DNA from: Micractinium sp. NFX-FRZ
Lineage: Eukaryota > Chlorophyta > Trebouxiophyceae > Chlorellales > Chlorellaceae
Reading direction: 5' to 3'
Assembly: GCA_029339195.1 (NCBI GenBank)
Contig: JAPTJF010000005.1
Coordinates: 186,001-250,000, forward strand
DNA length: 64,000 nt
Both the position numbers and the translations under genes were made by a program. How positions within the stretch are numbered: position 1 is the first letter of the stretch; each line of letters begins with the position of its first letter. Under the pieces are notes generated by a model. That model was given only the letters and a program-made list of their open reading frames with translations. It was not told the origin of the DNA and did not search any database. Positions 35,585-47,725 of the stretch are shown piece after piece.

Positions 35585-36525
35585 ATGACAGCGCCAACCG
35601 CGGAGGCGCCGGCGGGAGCGGCGCTGAAACTGGCAGCGGCGGCTCCGACTGTTGCGCTGGCCCCTGCGCCGCCCAGCCTGCTGCCGCCGCTGGTCGCAGA
35701 GCTGGAATCTGCCAGCACCTCGTTCCTAGAGCCCGAAGCGTTCTTCGTCTCCTGGCAGGGCGTTCTGACGTTGGCCTACAGGTGCGCCGCCGGTTGAACA
35801 CCCCCTTGTGCCACCTGCCGTGCTGTCCAGCTTGTGTGTTGCTTGTGCGTGCCAGCTGGCCCGCAAAGAAGTGTCTTTGTCCCCCCACTGGCTCCTGTGC
35901 AGGGGCTTCACTCCGGCACTCGTCGACCTGAAGCAGCGCATCACCGCCGCCCACCCCAGCCTGCCGCCTGAGAACCCAGGCAAGCATGTTTCCCCTCACC
36001 CCTGGACGTTCCGCCCTGCCCTGCTGCCGCGCTGCTCTGCATGTCTGCCCTGATGGCTGCCCTGATGGCGCTGCTGCTTCTGGTGCAAGGCACTGATGAA
36101 GGTGGCCAAATGCAACGACAGAAGCAGCGTATATAGCACAGCAAGGTGACACACCGACCCTTTTCACAACTCCTTCCCCCCTACACGCCTCCGGGGATCA
36201 CCTGCCTGGGGATCACCTGCAGGCAGTCGGTGGCCCAAGACCTCGCTGGGCTGCCTGCGGGACGGACAGCGCCTGGCACCTGAGCAGCTAGACCGGCTGG
36301 TGCAGGTTTGCAGGCGAGTCGGCCCGCCTGGCTGTGGGGCTGCCTGCGGGGCAAGTGGGCCGTCATGTGCCTGGCTGCCTGCTGTGCTGGCATAGGCGTG
36401 TACGGTCATCTACTGGCTGAAGTGCTTGTTACCTGACGCCGTCCATCTTCGGCCCTCTCCTTTCTTTTTTGAGCCCTGCACTTTCCTCCCTCTTTCAAAC
36501 GCTGCAGAGAAGAGAGTGCAGCACT

Positions 36526-36557
<32 letters not shown>

Positions 36558-36888
36558 TAGCGGGGCCCAACGGCACCGGGCCAAGCGGCGGGGCGGCAGC
36601 GGCACAAGGTGCAGCAGCGGAGGGGCCCGGCATTCGCCTGGCCGTAGATTCTGCTGCAATCGTGCTCTTTGAGTGCCGCTCGCTTGAGCGCCTGCTCTCA
36701 TGCCATTCGGTCCTCTTTCGCGGTGAGCGGGTGGGGTGGGGTCCAGGCAGTCAAAGGCAGGGCGCAGCGCGCATGCCATGGCCCGTGCACAGCACTGCTT
36801 ACAGCATGCATGCTTTATGCAAGCGTTTCAGCGGTGACTTGGAGAGCAGATGCCAGCCACTTGACGCACGCTTTCTGCACCTCAGAGC

Positions 36889-36931
<43 letters not shown>

Positions 36932-37619
36932 TTGCCTTACCCGCGCACCTATGCCCTGCCCCATATGCACACCCGCAGGCGGCATCGACGGCTCCCCGCC
37001 ACACGCCGATGAGCTGGCGCGCGTGGCTGGCATCGTGGCTGAGCAGGAGGCGCCCGACTATTGGTTTGCTGCCAGCAAGGACGGCTACCGGGAGAGCCAC
37101 TACCGGGGGAGCCACCTGGGTGCCACGCTGATGCACCCGCTGCTGGCAGAGCCCTGGGAGCACGAGGCTTTCGAGGAGGACCATGCGGGGGCAGCCGCGG
37201 CGGCAGGTGGGTGCTGTGCGGCGGGGGGACACCTGGGGTGGCAGATTGGAGCCGGTGAGGGGCCGGCATAGTGCTGGGCGCTGGGGGTCAGGCATGTGGG
37301 TGATGGGTGCTGGGCGCGCTGTCCACGAGGTGTTTCACAGATGCATTATCTCGCTAATGTCAGCATGCTGTGCCTCCTTGCCCCCGCGCCCCCCCACACC
37401 CCCACTGCCTCCCCCCTGACGCCTGCCTGCGCCTTGATGCCATGCACTGCAGTGCGGCCGGGGCTGCGTGCCCGCGGTCTGAGAGAGCTGGCAGACCGCC
37501 AGGCGCTGCTGGCGTCCATTGCCCGCTTCCGCCGGCGTGTGGACGAAGCGGTGCCGGGCATGTATGTATGGTTTGGGGATGCCTCGCTGCACATCACCCT
37601 GCGCGCGCTCATCAACTGA
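35585..37619 (+). CDS. conserved protein with C-terminal H-I-T motif, possible 2H-phosphoesterase-like
   Basis: Six exons (35585-35781, 35903-35979, 36223-36313, 36508-36722, 36979-37206, 37453-37619) give exactly 324 codons plus TGA. Ordered segments are PEAFFVSWQGVLTLAYRGFT, ENPGSRWPKTSLGCLRDG, IRLAVDSAAIVLFECRSLER and AVPGMYVWFGDASLHITLRA at the end. The last has an HxT motif (about H316-I-T318) in a strand-like setting, as in the RNA-ligase/2',5'-phosphodiesterase (2H) fold, but a second HxT motif is not obvious, so that assignment is tentative. A poly-Gln run sits at about 36529-36556. Introns 2 and 3 need GC donors (CCAG|GCAAGC and TGCAG|GCGAGT), since only these keep frame. Confidence 0.6.
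36892..36930 (+). repeat. (CAG)13 run in an intron
   Basis: A pure CAG trinucleotide run lies in the intron before the exon at 36979. It may extend or mimic splice acceptor signals, as each unit contains CAG. Confidence 0.9.
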
Positions 37620-38102
37620 GGAGCGGCCCCCACGCGACCCGAGCGGCGTCCCAAATGCATGCGCTGTGTGAATGCTCTCACCTGCCACTAAAATGACCTT
37701 GCAATGAACCATTCAATCATGTATGAGAAAACTTGTTAAAGTTTACTCATGCATGCAGCAGGGCCAGAAGCAGCCTGGGTGAAGAGCGCCGGGGCGGGAG
37801 CGGAGCGGCTCGCCGCAGGGCTGCCACTGCCCCTATCCCTGCGGCCTGTCGCCGCGGTGCCAAGGTTAGGGCGTCCAACAAACCTCCGCGAAAGGATGGA
37901 AGAAGCAGCTGTGGGGGGAAATGTGTGTGTGAGGCGCCCGGGCAGTGTTTTGGCCCTGGCACAGCACACAGCAGGGGCCGATGGGTCCTGTGGGCAACAC
38001 GCATTACGGCCTTTGATCGCATCAAAGCAATCCAGGAACCCTCACATTGTTGTGAGTAGCGCGGAAGCAGCCGGCAGTGGTCACCGAGGCAGCACAGCAA
38101 CC
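37620..38102. other. intergenic region and S6 promoter
   Basis: About 480 bp between two plus-strand genes. No element stands out beyond an AT-richer stretch at 37690-37745 that probably ends the upstream transcript. Confidence 0.45.
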
Positions 38103-39950
38103 ATGTCTCTCGCCACGCTCGCGCAGCCCGTGTGCTCCAGCCGCACATGCAGTGCTGGTGCTGCCCGTCAGACCACTCTGGCGGCGCCCCGCCTGGCAGC
38201 AGTCCGCCGCCCGTTCTCGGCAGCAGGCAGCAGCAGCAGCAAGGCGGTGGCGCGCAGCAGCAGCCTGGTGGTGAAGGTGAGAGAGTTGGGGGAGCAGCAC
38301 AAACGGCGGGGGAGGCCGCCCAATGGCGCTCTGGGGTGGGTGGCGTGTCGGCGGCAGGCACGCGGGCGGGCAGGCAGGCAGACGCAAGGGCTGGTTGTCA
38401 CTTGTCTGCTGCCTGCTCTGCTGCTCCTATTATTCCCTGCAGGCGGCGGCCGCTGAGACGGCCACTGAGCAGCGCACGTGAGTCTTTTCTACTGTGCTAC
38501 TGCTGCTGATGGGGCAGCAAGTGCGCGTGCCTAGCAAGGGAGAGCAGCCACCGGCCGTGCGGCACACCGACCAGCGGTCCTCCAATGCCTGTGCGGTGGC
38601 GCAGCCTCACCTGGTGGTGGTGCGTAGCAGCACGAAGATTCTACACTCCCACAGACCTCTTTACCCGTTGCGGCACCAGCCGCGGCACCAGCAGTGCACC
38701 GCGTTTCCACCCCTCCCGCCATCTCAGTGCACCCAGCGCACCCGACGCCCCGCGCCCGCTGGTGCCCCCTCGCCCTGCCGGCGTCCTCACGCCACCTTGC
38801 TTTGCTTTTTCTGGGCTTGCAGTCTGTTTTTCCGCAACGGAGCCTGCACCACAGACCCACCTCACACCTGACATGCCCCCCTGCCGCCCCCCCACCTTTG
38901 CAGCTACGAGACGATGCTGGTGCTGCGGCCCACGATGGCTGAGGAGGAGCGGGACCAGGAGCTGGCCAAGTTCCAGGCCTTCCTGCAGAAGGAGGGCGCC
39001 AGCAAGCTGTCCGACATGGTGCGCGGCCGCCAGCGGCTGGCGTACCCCATCGAGCGGTGAGCGTGGGCGGAGCAAGCACAGGGGGATGGATGTGTGTGTG
39101 TGCTGTTTTCACGTCATCGTGTGCGGGGAGTGGCAGCAAGGTTGCCCAGAGATGCCCAGCGGCTGGCAATCACCTTGGAGCGGCCAGCGGGGCGGGGACA
39201 GGAGGGGTCCGCAGCAGGCGCGTGTGCTCGTGTGTGTGCTGCCATCGGCATGGAATGTGGCAGGCCAGGCAGCAGCAGACGGCAGCTCAGCGCGCATTGG
39301 ATCTGTCGCCGCTACGGGCGCTGGGCGCTGCTACAGCACGTGCCAAGCTTTTCAAGCTGCACTCGAGGCACATGTGGCAGGCCTCATCGTGTGCGGCCAC
39401 GGCTAATACCTGCCCACAAGCCACCCGGCCCAACCTGCACCTGTCGCGGCAGGGCTTATGTGCCCGCCACATCCACATGCCGTCACCCCCCACTCGCTGC
39501 CTTGCAACTCAACTGCTTCTGTACATGCCTGCCCTCCCTCTTCCCTCACTGCTGCTGTGCACCTGTGCCACCCTCCTGCCCGCAGGTTCACCGAGGGCAT
39601 CTACGTGCTGTACACCTACACCGCCTCCCCCTCCACCGGCCAGGCCGTGCAGAAGTTCCTGTCCACCCCCACCGCCGCCAGCGAGATCAACATCCTGCGG
39701 TGAGCAGGCTGGGCAGGGGGGGAAGGGGAGGGGAGGGGAGGGCACCGTAGGGGCGCTCTGCTTGCGGGGGCGGCATCTGTGGGTGCTGGCAGTCCTGTGA
39801 ACTCGCAAGCTTGCGGGTGTGCATGCAGCGCAGGCGAGCGTTCAACTTATCCTCTGTTGGCGCCTTTCCTGTTCTCATACCCCACCCTCACCTGTCTCAT
39901 CCTCCCCCCTCCCAATGTGCCTTGCAGCCACATGACCTTCCAGGTGTGAA
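38103..39950 (+). CDS. PRPS6: plastid ribosomal protein bS6c (30S subunit S6)
   Basis: Five exons (38103-38276, 38443-38477, 38904-39056, 39586-39699, 39929-39950) give 165 codons plus TGA. The first about 70 residues are rich in Ser, Ala and Arg with almost no acid, a typical chloroplast transit peptide. The mature part begins YETMLVLRPTMAEEERDQEL and continues MVRGRQRLAYPIERFTEGIY and YVLYTYTASPSTG, the bacterial S6 fold. The product binds 16S rRNA with S18 in the plastid small subunit. The last coding exon is only 22 nt. A TGTAA element, used as a poly(A) signal in many green algae, occurs at about 40211, 260 bp after the stop. Confidence 0.9.
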
Positions 39951-40947
39951 GTTGCCTGCCTGGCGCAAGGGGGGTCGCCGGTGGGTCCACGGCTGCACCT
40001 GGGCTCTCAGGGTGGCGGCTGTGTCGGCCGGCCCTACCCGCTCGCTTCTTTTCCTGCCAGCAAATCGTAGAGCTCCTCCTCCTCCCACCACGCAATCTGT
40101 TCCTTGCTGCTTTTTCTGCCCCTCGCAACACGCAGCGCTCGTACTCTGCTGCCCACACGCTGCACCCGCTCGTTCTGCAACCCGGTTTGCGCCTTCTCCG
40201 CTCACCCCCCTGTAAAAAGGCCACTCCTGCGCAAGGCACAGAACAGCAGTGACTATTTGTGCTAATTGGGGCGTGTGGTGCTTGCGTAGACCCCATGGTG
40301 GTGGGCTTTGAACCACATCCGTCTTGCGGGATATGCTGACGCGTGGCCAGTTCAGCGGCGCCGCACAAGTCAGGGCCAGCTACCCGATCCCCATCTACAG
40401 TTCCTGCCGCTGCCCACTCTCCCGGTGCGCGTCACAAGTTGTTTGGTTGCGTCAACCAGCAGTGCCGCTGCTGGAAGGTGGCTGCATCGGCTGCAGGGGC
40501 AGCCCTCTGGCTTCACCCCCAACTGCCGCTCAATCGCAGTGGCATCGGGCATTCTTGCAGCTAGGTGAGGCGGCGGGGCAGAGCGTATTGTTGCGGGCAT
40601 GGTGCAGCTGCCTCACAGGCCTGCAACCTGTTGCCGGCGGAGCCCCTGATAACATATGTCTAGCATCGGGGCAGCATTCTGAACATAGCGGGCCCGGCTG
40701 GCAGCCTTTCGGCCACCCTCACCGGCTGTCCACCCTGCTCCTAACAACTTCTTGAACGCCCGCTGCCTGTCGCTTCTCCAGGCCCTCTGCCCCCCTGCCC
40801 TCGGCTTTCCCCAATCAAGTGGCGACAGTCACAGCCGACGGAACGCCGGGTCAGCGCCAGGAGGCCCAAGACACCCGTGCCGGCGGCGACAGCGGTGGCT
40901 GCCGCCAGTAGCGGTGCAGCAGCAGGAGGCAGCGCCGCGGCAGCACC
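39951..40947. other. 1-kb intergenic region before glutathione peroxidase
   Basis: Contains the S6 3' UTR and the promoter of the next gene. Several open frames are present, but none has splice or domain support. Confidence 0.45.
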
Positions 40948-43675
40948 ATGCTGCGCTCCCGTTCCAGCGGGCTGCTGCCCATCACACACGCCGCTGGCTT
41001 CCCACGGCACGACTCCCGCACAGGCCTCAGCTACTATGTGCGGCGACGGCCGGGCAGCACTGGCGCCTTGCAGCGGTGGGTGCTGGGTGCCGCTCTCCAG
41101 CCGCGTGGGTGCCTGTTGGGTGCGCATGTGTATATGGCCTTGGCTGACGCTGGGCGTGCGACCTCGAGTGCTTGTGGCCCGCCAAGCTGCCCTGACGCTG
41201 CCCCATCTCTGCCCCGTGCGCAGTGTGCTCACCTACCTAGTGTTGGCGGTGCTGCTGGCGGGATCGATCTATGGGGTGGCACGAGTGGGGCGCGGCGGCG
41301 GCAGCAGCAGCGTGGGAGCAGCAAGCATCGACGAGTTTGCATTGAATGATGCGCTGCTAGACCACGCACGCGTCGTCGGCGGCAGCGCGCTGGTCGGCGG
41401 CAGCAGCGGCAGCGCGGCAGCAGCAGCGGCACGCAAGCAGCAGCAGCAACAGCAGCGGCACCACGTTCACGAGGATGTGCACGACCGGCGGGCGGCCTTG
41501 GAGCAGCAGCACCAGCAGCACGCCGCGGCAGCCGAGGGTGCAGGGGCCCAGGAGCAGCAGGCGCAGCAGGCGGACAGCGCTGCCGAGCTTACCCAGGAGC
41601 AGCTGGAGGCAGCACATCTCCAAGAGCTACAGCACCTGGAGCAGCAGCACGCGCTGGCGGCGCAGCATGCGGTAGAAGAGCAGCAGCAGCAGCAGCAGCA
41701 GGCGGCGCACCATGGGCAGGGGCAGGATGCGGGGCTCGGAGGAGGGGCCCTGACAGCAGACCAGGTGCAGGACGCGTCGCTGCAGGAGCACGTCGCGGCG
41801 CACATTGCGGAGCAGCAGGCGCTGCCGCGGCGCGAGGGTCCCACTCTGTACTCTGCCAACCTGTCAGGTGGGCGGGCAGGGGTGCTGGAGACGGGGGCCG
41901 GCTTGCGGTGCAGGTGGGGAGCGAGTGTTTGAGAGGGGCGCAGCCGCCGAGATGTGACTCGCTCGGCATAGAAACGGCCTGCGGTCTGTGGCGCTGCAAA
42001 CCGGCTAAGCGACGCTGTACTGCGCACGGCCGCCCTCTCCAAGAGCCGTCTTGACCGCGCTGCCTCTGCCCCGGCCCCCATGCCCCCCTCTGCAGCGGTG
42101 GACATCCGGGGCAACGTGATGCACACCGCCGACCTGATGGGCAAAGTGAGTATCATCGTCAACGTTGCCTCGCAGTGCGGCTACACTGGTAAGGCTCCCG
42201 CCCATGCGGGCCCCCTGGGGATGCCTTGGAGGCTGGTGGGGAGGGGAGGGAAAGGCCGCTGCGGGGAGGCGCGGGGCCTGCATGGCTGCAGCCACAAACA
42301 AAACAAGTCACATGCGGCACCCACGTTGCTTGCCGACTTGTTTCATCATCATCCGAGATCCCCTCCCCACGTCCCCGCCCCGCCACCGCCTCTCGCCGCC
42401 ACCGCCCCACCCTCCCCTCTCCTGCCCCGCTTCCCAACCTCCCGCAGAGGCCAACTATGCGGGCCTGCACCGCCTGTACGAGCGGTACAAGCACTACGGC
42501 CTGGAGGTGCTGGCCTTCCCTTGCAACCAGGTGCGGGGGCGGGTGCAGGGCAGGGGTGGGTGTAGCGTGTCAACCTTTGGGCAGGGGCGAGCGGCGGCTC
42601 TTGTGGCGGTCTGTGCTGTGCCCACCCTGCCAAAACCCCTACACCCTAACCTGGTGCCCAGCCTGCCAAAACCCCAACACCCTAATCTGGTGCCCACCCT
42701 GCGCAACCCACACCCGCGCCCCGTCCCTCACCCCTCCACGCCCGCCTGCCCGCACCCCCCTGCCCCGCAGTTTGGGCAGCAGGAGCCGGGGAGCCACGCC
42801 GAGATCGAGGCCTTTGTGCAGTCCCACTTCCACGCCACCTTCCCGCTCTTCTCAAAGGTGGAGGTCAACGGCCCCTCGGCCCACCCCGTGTTCACCTGGC
42901 TCAAACTCAACACGCCGCCGCTGCCGGGTGCGCTGCTGCTGTGGGCTTCTGCTGCGGGCAGGCGGGGGCGGGGGTACTGGCTGGGGACGGTGTGGGTGGG
43001 CTGTAGCACAGCAGCATGCAGGAGGCTGTGAAGCTGCGCTGTGTGCAAGCCAGTGCGCCCGCCTCGTGCAGCGGGCCCTCCGTGCATTGCCGCCCAGCCC
43101 ATTCAACGGCATATGCTCCGTCGCCATCCGCCCGCCGTCTGCCCCACCGCCCCGCCCACCTGATTTTCCGCCCCGCCCCGTCCCTCCTGAGCAGGCCACC
43201 AGCCTGGCGAGGACCTTGAGTGGAACTTCTCCAAGTTCCTGCTGGACAAGTACGGCCACCCGGTGAAGCGGTACACCTCGGGTGAGCGGGCGGGGCGGGG
43301 CGGTACAGGTGCAGGTACATGCACTGCGGGGGTGCGCGTGGACGGTCAAGTTGCCGCCCAGCCAGCATGCCTGTCTGTATGCCTGCCTGCCCGACTGCAT
43401 CCCCGTCCTGCCGGCCCAGGCAGGACTGCCTTCCTTTGCCGTCCTGCCCTCTGCACCGCGCCCCAGCATCCACACACCCACGCGCACCCCAGCTCGCCTG
43501 CCCTCCCCACCCTCCCTGCAGCCCCACGGACTGCCACGTGCAGTACCTCTGCACGCCTGCCCTGCATGTGTTCCACTCATTATTCACGCCCGCCCTCCTG
43601 CCCCCGCCTGCCTGTGCAGCCATGGACTATCATGACCTGGAGATGGATGTGTACAACGAGCTCATTCGCTTCTGA
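40948..43675 (+). CDS. membrane-anchored glutathione peroxidase-like thiol peroxidase
   Basis: Seven exons (40948-41075, 41224-41867, 42096-42188, 42448-42530, 42771-42927, 43195-43281, 43620-43675) total exactly 415 codons plus TGA. Residues 43-62 (VLTYLVLAVLLAGSIYGV) form one membrane segment. Residues about 63-255 are Gln/Ala/His-rich with heptad-like coiled-coil spacing. The peroxidase domain follows: NVASQCGYT with peroxidatic Cys285 encoded by TGC, LAFPCNQFGQQEPG with Gln316, and EWNFSKFLL with Trp378 and Asn379, completing the catalytic tetrad. Plant enzymes carry a resolving Cys in EFVCTRF; here the position reads AFVQSHF. The enzyme should reduce hydrogen or lipid peroxides beside a membrane. 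The reductant is uncertain. Confidence 0.88.
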
Positions 43676-44288
43676 GGCTACGGGTGTACTGCTCAACAAT
43701 GGACAGGCGGCACTAGCCGTCGTAACGCCCCGAACGCCAACCTGACAATACACTGAGACCACGGCACAGTACCACATGATAGCTTCCTTCACCCGCACCC
43801 TCTCAATAAGCAGCAGTACCGCTCTCTTGACCTTGGCACCGGGACACTCAACCACGGGTGGCCGCCAAGCGCGTGCCACCCCTGAGAGTGGTCCAGCGTG
43901 TGTGGCAGCGCAGCAGCGCAGCGCTGTCCACCGCACCAGCTCCCCGCTTCCCCTTCCCGCTCGCCTCTTCCGCACGCTGTGCGCCTGTCCATTTTTGAGC
44001 GCCCAACCTTTTTCCCTATTCATTTCCCTGCTCCTGAGCGTTGACTGACTTGTCATTAACACAACAAAACCGACCAGAGGAGCGCACGCCCAGGCGGGCA
44101 GGCGACGGCACGTAGCGCCAGGGCGAGGCAGCAGCTGTGGCAGGTGGCAGGTGGACATGCGCATGAGTCATCACAAGAAAGGGGAGGGCTGACGGGAGCA
44201 TTCTGTCCCGCTGTGGCAAGGAGCAGTGTGCCAGGTGGGACAGCAAAGGGCAAAGAGTGGCAGGCCGTCCACCCAGACGGCGCTCCTG
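43676..44288. other. convergent intergenic region
   Basis: About 610 bp between the glutathione peroxidase and MYND-protein stops, accounting for two 3' UTRs. No other feature seen. Confidence 0.5.
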
Positions 44289-46636
44289 CTACCCCTGCTG
44301 TGCCGCCGAGCTGCTTCCTGCAGCGGCGGCTGCGCTGGCACGTTGCGCCTTGAGCCGGCCACACTCTGCCTTGTGCCCGCCCTCCTTCCAGTCCTTGGCC
44401 TGGCACTCTCTCCTGCAAGGGGCAGCGGCGCAGGCAAGCAGGAGGCAGGTGCTGTGACGCGAAGTGCCGAGGTCAGCGTCGTTTGGTGGTAAGCAGGTGT
44501 TGGCATGAATGAAGAATCCACTCTTGGCTCAATCAAGCGCAGCTGTAGGCCCACTTTGCAGACAGCTGCAGGCCCAGGCAGGTGCCGCAATGAGCCAGCC
44601 AGAACTCACGAGCAGTAGGACTTGGCAAGGCATGCGCTGCAGCGGCGGAGGTGCAGCGGGGTGCTCCCGCAGCTTGCACATGTCACTCTGTTGATGACGT
44701 GCTCCTCGAAGCGGCGGCAGCTTGGCACACCTGCGGAGAGGCCCCCGGGGAGGCACCCACGGCCTTGCATTAGCAGGCCTTGGCGAGGCAGGCCAGGAGC
44801 ATTGGAAGGCTTGGGCAGGGCATGGCGGAGGCATCCAGAGGCCCACGGGACGCATGGCAAGGCAAGGCGTGCATGGCAGGCATGGAGGGCAAGGGCGGGC
44901 AGAGGGCGCTCGGCAAGGCGGGCCGCCCAGCAGGGAGGTGTGCATTGCACTGCACTGCACCTGGGTTGGGCTGCCCCGCCTCCATCGCCCCCAGCTGCTT
45001 CAGAAACATGGGCAGTACCGAGTGGTTGCTCTGCAGGAGGCGGAGGTGGCTGGAAGGCACCCAAGGCTTCGCTGCCCGCAGCCAGGCCTTGCCCTGCGCC
45101 TCCAGCTGCGCCGCCCGGGCCACCACAGCTGCCCGCTGCGAATCGCCGGCTGACTGCACCAGCAGCGCCATCCCCAGCTCGCGTGCCAGCTCAGCAGCCG
45201 CCAGCGTGGCGCCTGCTGACGTGGCGGCAGCCAGGGCCTCCTCACCAAACGCCACCAGCTGGCGCCCGCGCGGCGACTTCATCCTCAGAAACGCCTCGGC
45301 CCCAATGCCTGGGCCGCCGCTCGCCAACATTTGATAAAGCGTGGCGGTCAGCGCGCGCACCGCTGCGTGTGCTGTGCCAAGCCCATCCGCAGCGTGCACA
45401 GCGCTGAGCGCCACCTGGCAGTCCACGAGCAGCTGCCTGGGGGGGCGCGCGGCTGGGGCTGGGCAGCCCATTCTCCCGACAGTTCTTGTTCCAAGCCATG
45501 TCCAGCCGCAGCAGTGCCGCCCACTGCTTGATGTCAGCCAAGCCCATTCCAGGGCTGTGCTGCTGCAGGGCTGCCTGCAGCTGCCGAGCCAGTGGGCTGC
45601 AGGCCACCGCCTGCTGCTGCTGCCCACGCTGGCGTCCGCCCAGCGCCGGCACCCACTGCCGCCCCTCGAGCAGCCGCTCCGCTGCCCGCCGCTCTGCCGC
45701 TATGCTGCCTGGCCACAGCAGCTCACACGCAAAGTCCAGCGTCCTCAGAGCCTCTGGGCACATCTCCTTTTCCAGCACAAACGCACCGGCCAGGAGCTTG
45801 AGGGCGCACAGCGGGGTCAGCAGCCGCTCCTGGGCTGCGCTCAGGGGGGCGGACGCGGCAGCAGCAGGGTCCAGGTGAGGGAGGGGGCAGTGTTGCGTGA
45901 GTGGACCAAGTCATAGAGCACATGGCAGAGCACCCACTGCCCTGCAGCAGCAGCTGCTGCTGCTGCTGCTGTCTGGCAGCTGCTGCTGCTGCGTGCAACC
46001 TCCCATCCCACCATATCTGTTGCATCACAACGAGCGTGCCAGGCCCGTGCGCCCACCTGCGTCGGGCATCCACAGCCCCAGCGCCTGGCTCCCGCTGTGC
46101 TGCCCCTCGGCGTAGGAGCCAGACACAACAAAGGGGAAGAGGCAGCTGTTGAGCAGCAGGTCTTGGCAGCTGTTCTCCTGGGTCTCCATGGATGCAAGCC
46201 CGCACCGCTCGCCCGCGGCCGCCGCCCGCAGCACGCGCACCAGGCCCTGCACGGTGGCAAAGGCAGGGGGGGGAAGAACAGCGTCAGCCTGGCTGTCGCA
46301 GCTTGCCGATGCACCGTGGGACCAGCAAGAGAGCAGGCAGGGTGCCGTAACCCGGCCCGTGGTCAAGCAAGTGTAAACAGAATGGCAGTGGCAGGTGGGC
46401 CTCACGCTTACAGAGAAGAGCCGGGGGTGGAAGGGCGGCGGCCAGGAGAGGCGGTGCGGCGTGCCGGCAACGCGTGCGCTGTGGCCCCCCATCTCCGCAG
46501 CCGCCTGCTGCAGCTCCGCCTCCGCAGCCTGCATGCCCTCCATGCTTTGCAGGAGGGCCGACATCTCAGGCGGGCGCTGGCCCTCGGGCATGGCGCCGCT
46601 GGCACGCAGCAGCCGCTCGTAGGCAAGGCTGGGCAT
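44289..46636 (-). CDS. MYND zinc-finger protein
   Basis: Exons 46636-46412, 46246-46057, 45834-44961, 44730-44610 and 44412-44289 cover the gene. The C-terminus is a MYND finger: CASCGSTPLHLRRCSACLAK, SYCS, RECQAKDW, then HKAEC, giving the C-x2-C, C-x2-C, YC, C, H, C ligands. The upstream part is helical and Leu/Ala-rich with no catalytic domain recognised. MYND fingers mediate protein contacts, often in chromatin or signalling proteins. Within the large exon the frame shifts by one base near 45439-45445, a run of seven G (C on the coding strand); deleting one base rejoins SPSRAP to PRQLLVDC and restores the length. This is more likely a sequencing error than a broken gene. The start ATG is the first in frame. 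Confidence 0.72.
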
Positions 46637-47725
46637 CGTGGCAATTGGGCAGCAAGGCCCGGCTGTTTACAACTGAAGTCCGGAGAGTGACTTCTGCACT
46701 GTGGGACAGTCAGCCAGGGGGAAAGGAATGGCAGAGGGCGGGGCGGTGGTGGGCGCCCCCGGCGGGAGAAAGGCGGGGCTCCAACATCCAGCAGAAGGAG
46801 GGCTGCCGGCAAGCGGCGTGCTGCTCAGATTTAGTGCCGGCGACACACGTCACGGGTGTACAGACCAGAAAGCTCTCACCTGCCAGCGACCACCACCGCG
46901 GGGATGGCGGCCAGCCTCAAAGACTACCGCAGTTCTAGCCTAGGAGAGAGGCAAAGTGCGTGTGATGCGGCGGCAGGCACAGGAGCCTGCGACGGAAAGA
47001 GCGGGCTGAGGCGGCGGCGACGTGGCGGCAGCGGTGACGTGGCGGCAGCAGGCCCCTTGATTAGGTGCGGGCCCCCACGCCATCCTATTCCAGCCCAGCC
47101 GGTCGATTCTGCCCTGGCGGAGCCATTGCTTAGGTCCACGAGCTGAATTCCCAGGCAGCTCAGCATTTATCCCAAACTGCTTCATGGTTAGCCAGGCAGG
47201 CATCGAGCAGGGCAGGCTAGGGCAGGGAGCAGGCGATGCGCCTGGAAGCAGGACCAGTTGGGAGGGCTGCTGCCCCTCCCACGCATGTTGCAAGAAACTC
47301 CTGCAATTGAGGCCAAGCCGACCAGCTCTGCCGCACGCACGTTCCTTGGCTCTCAAGTCGGAGTCAGGCCGTGCCCAGGCAGTCAGCAGCCTCCTCACCT
47401 CCTTTGATGTGAACACACTCGGTCATGAGGAGCGTTTCAAAGGCTACGTTTACACACGTGCGTTCACAAACAAAGCAACATGTACCCGCCGTGAGTCCTG
47501 GACGCGGCACTGGTGGTGCAGGACAGTCACCAAGCGTGCAACCAGTTCTGCATGGCATGAATCCGATTGAAGGCCGGCAACATTGTGTGAGCACTGGCCC
47601 AGGACCGAACTGGCCCAGGACCCGTTGCAGATGTGGAGACGGGCACAGTGTAGCGGACGGAAGGAAAGGACGGAGGGACAGAGGGACAGAGGGAAGACTT
47701 CCTGCGGTCGCACCGATGCCTCATT
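46637..47725. other. 1.1-kb region between two minus-strand genes
   Basis: Should contain the promoter of the MYND gene and the 3' UTR of the small membrane protein gene. A plus-strand frame of 128 codons (47184-47570) has no domain and is not called. Confidence 0.45.

Noticed and set aside
42160..42190. Selenocysteine in the glutathione peroxidase
   Set aside because: The active-site codon in NVASQCGYT is TGC, an ordinary cysteine.
47184..47570. 128-codon plus-strand frame between MYND and small membrane protein genes
   Set aside because: No recognisable motif and no supporting neighbouring exons.
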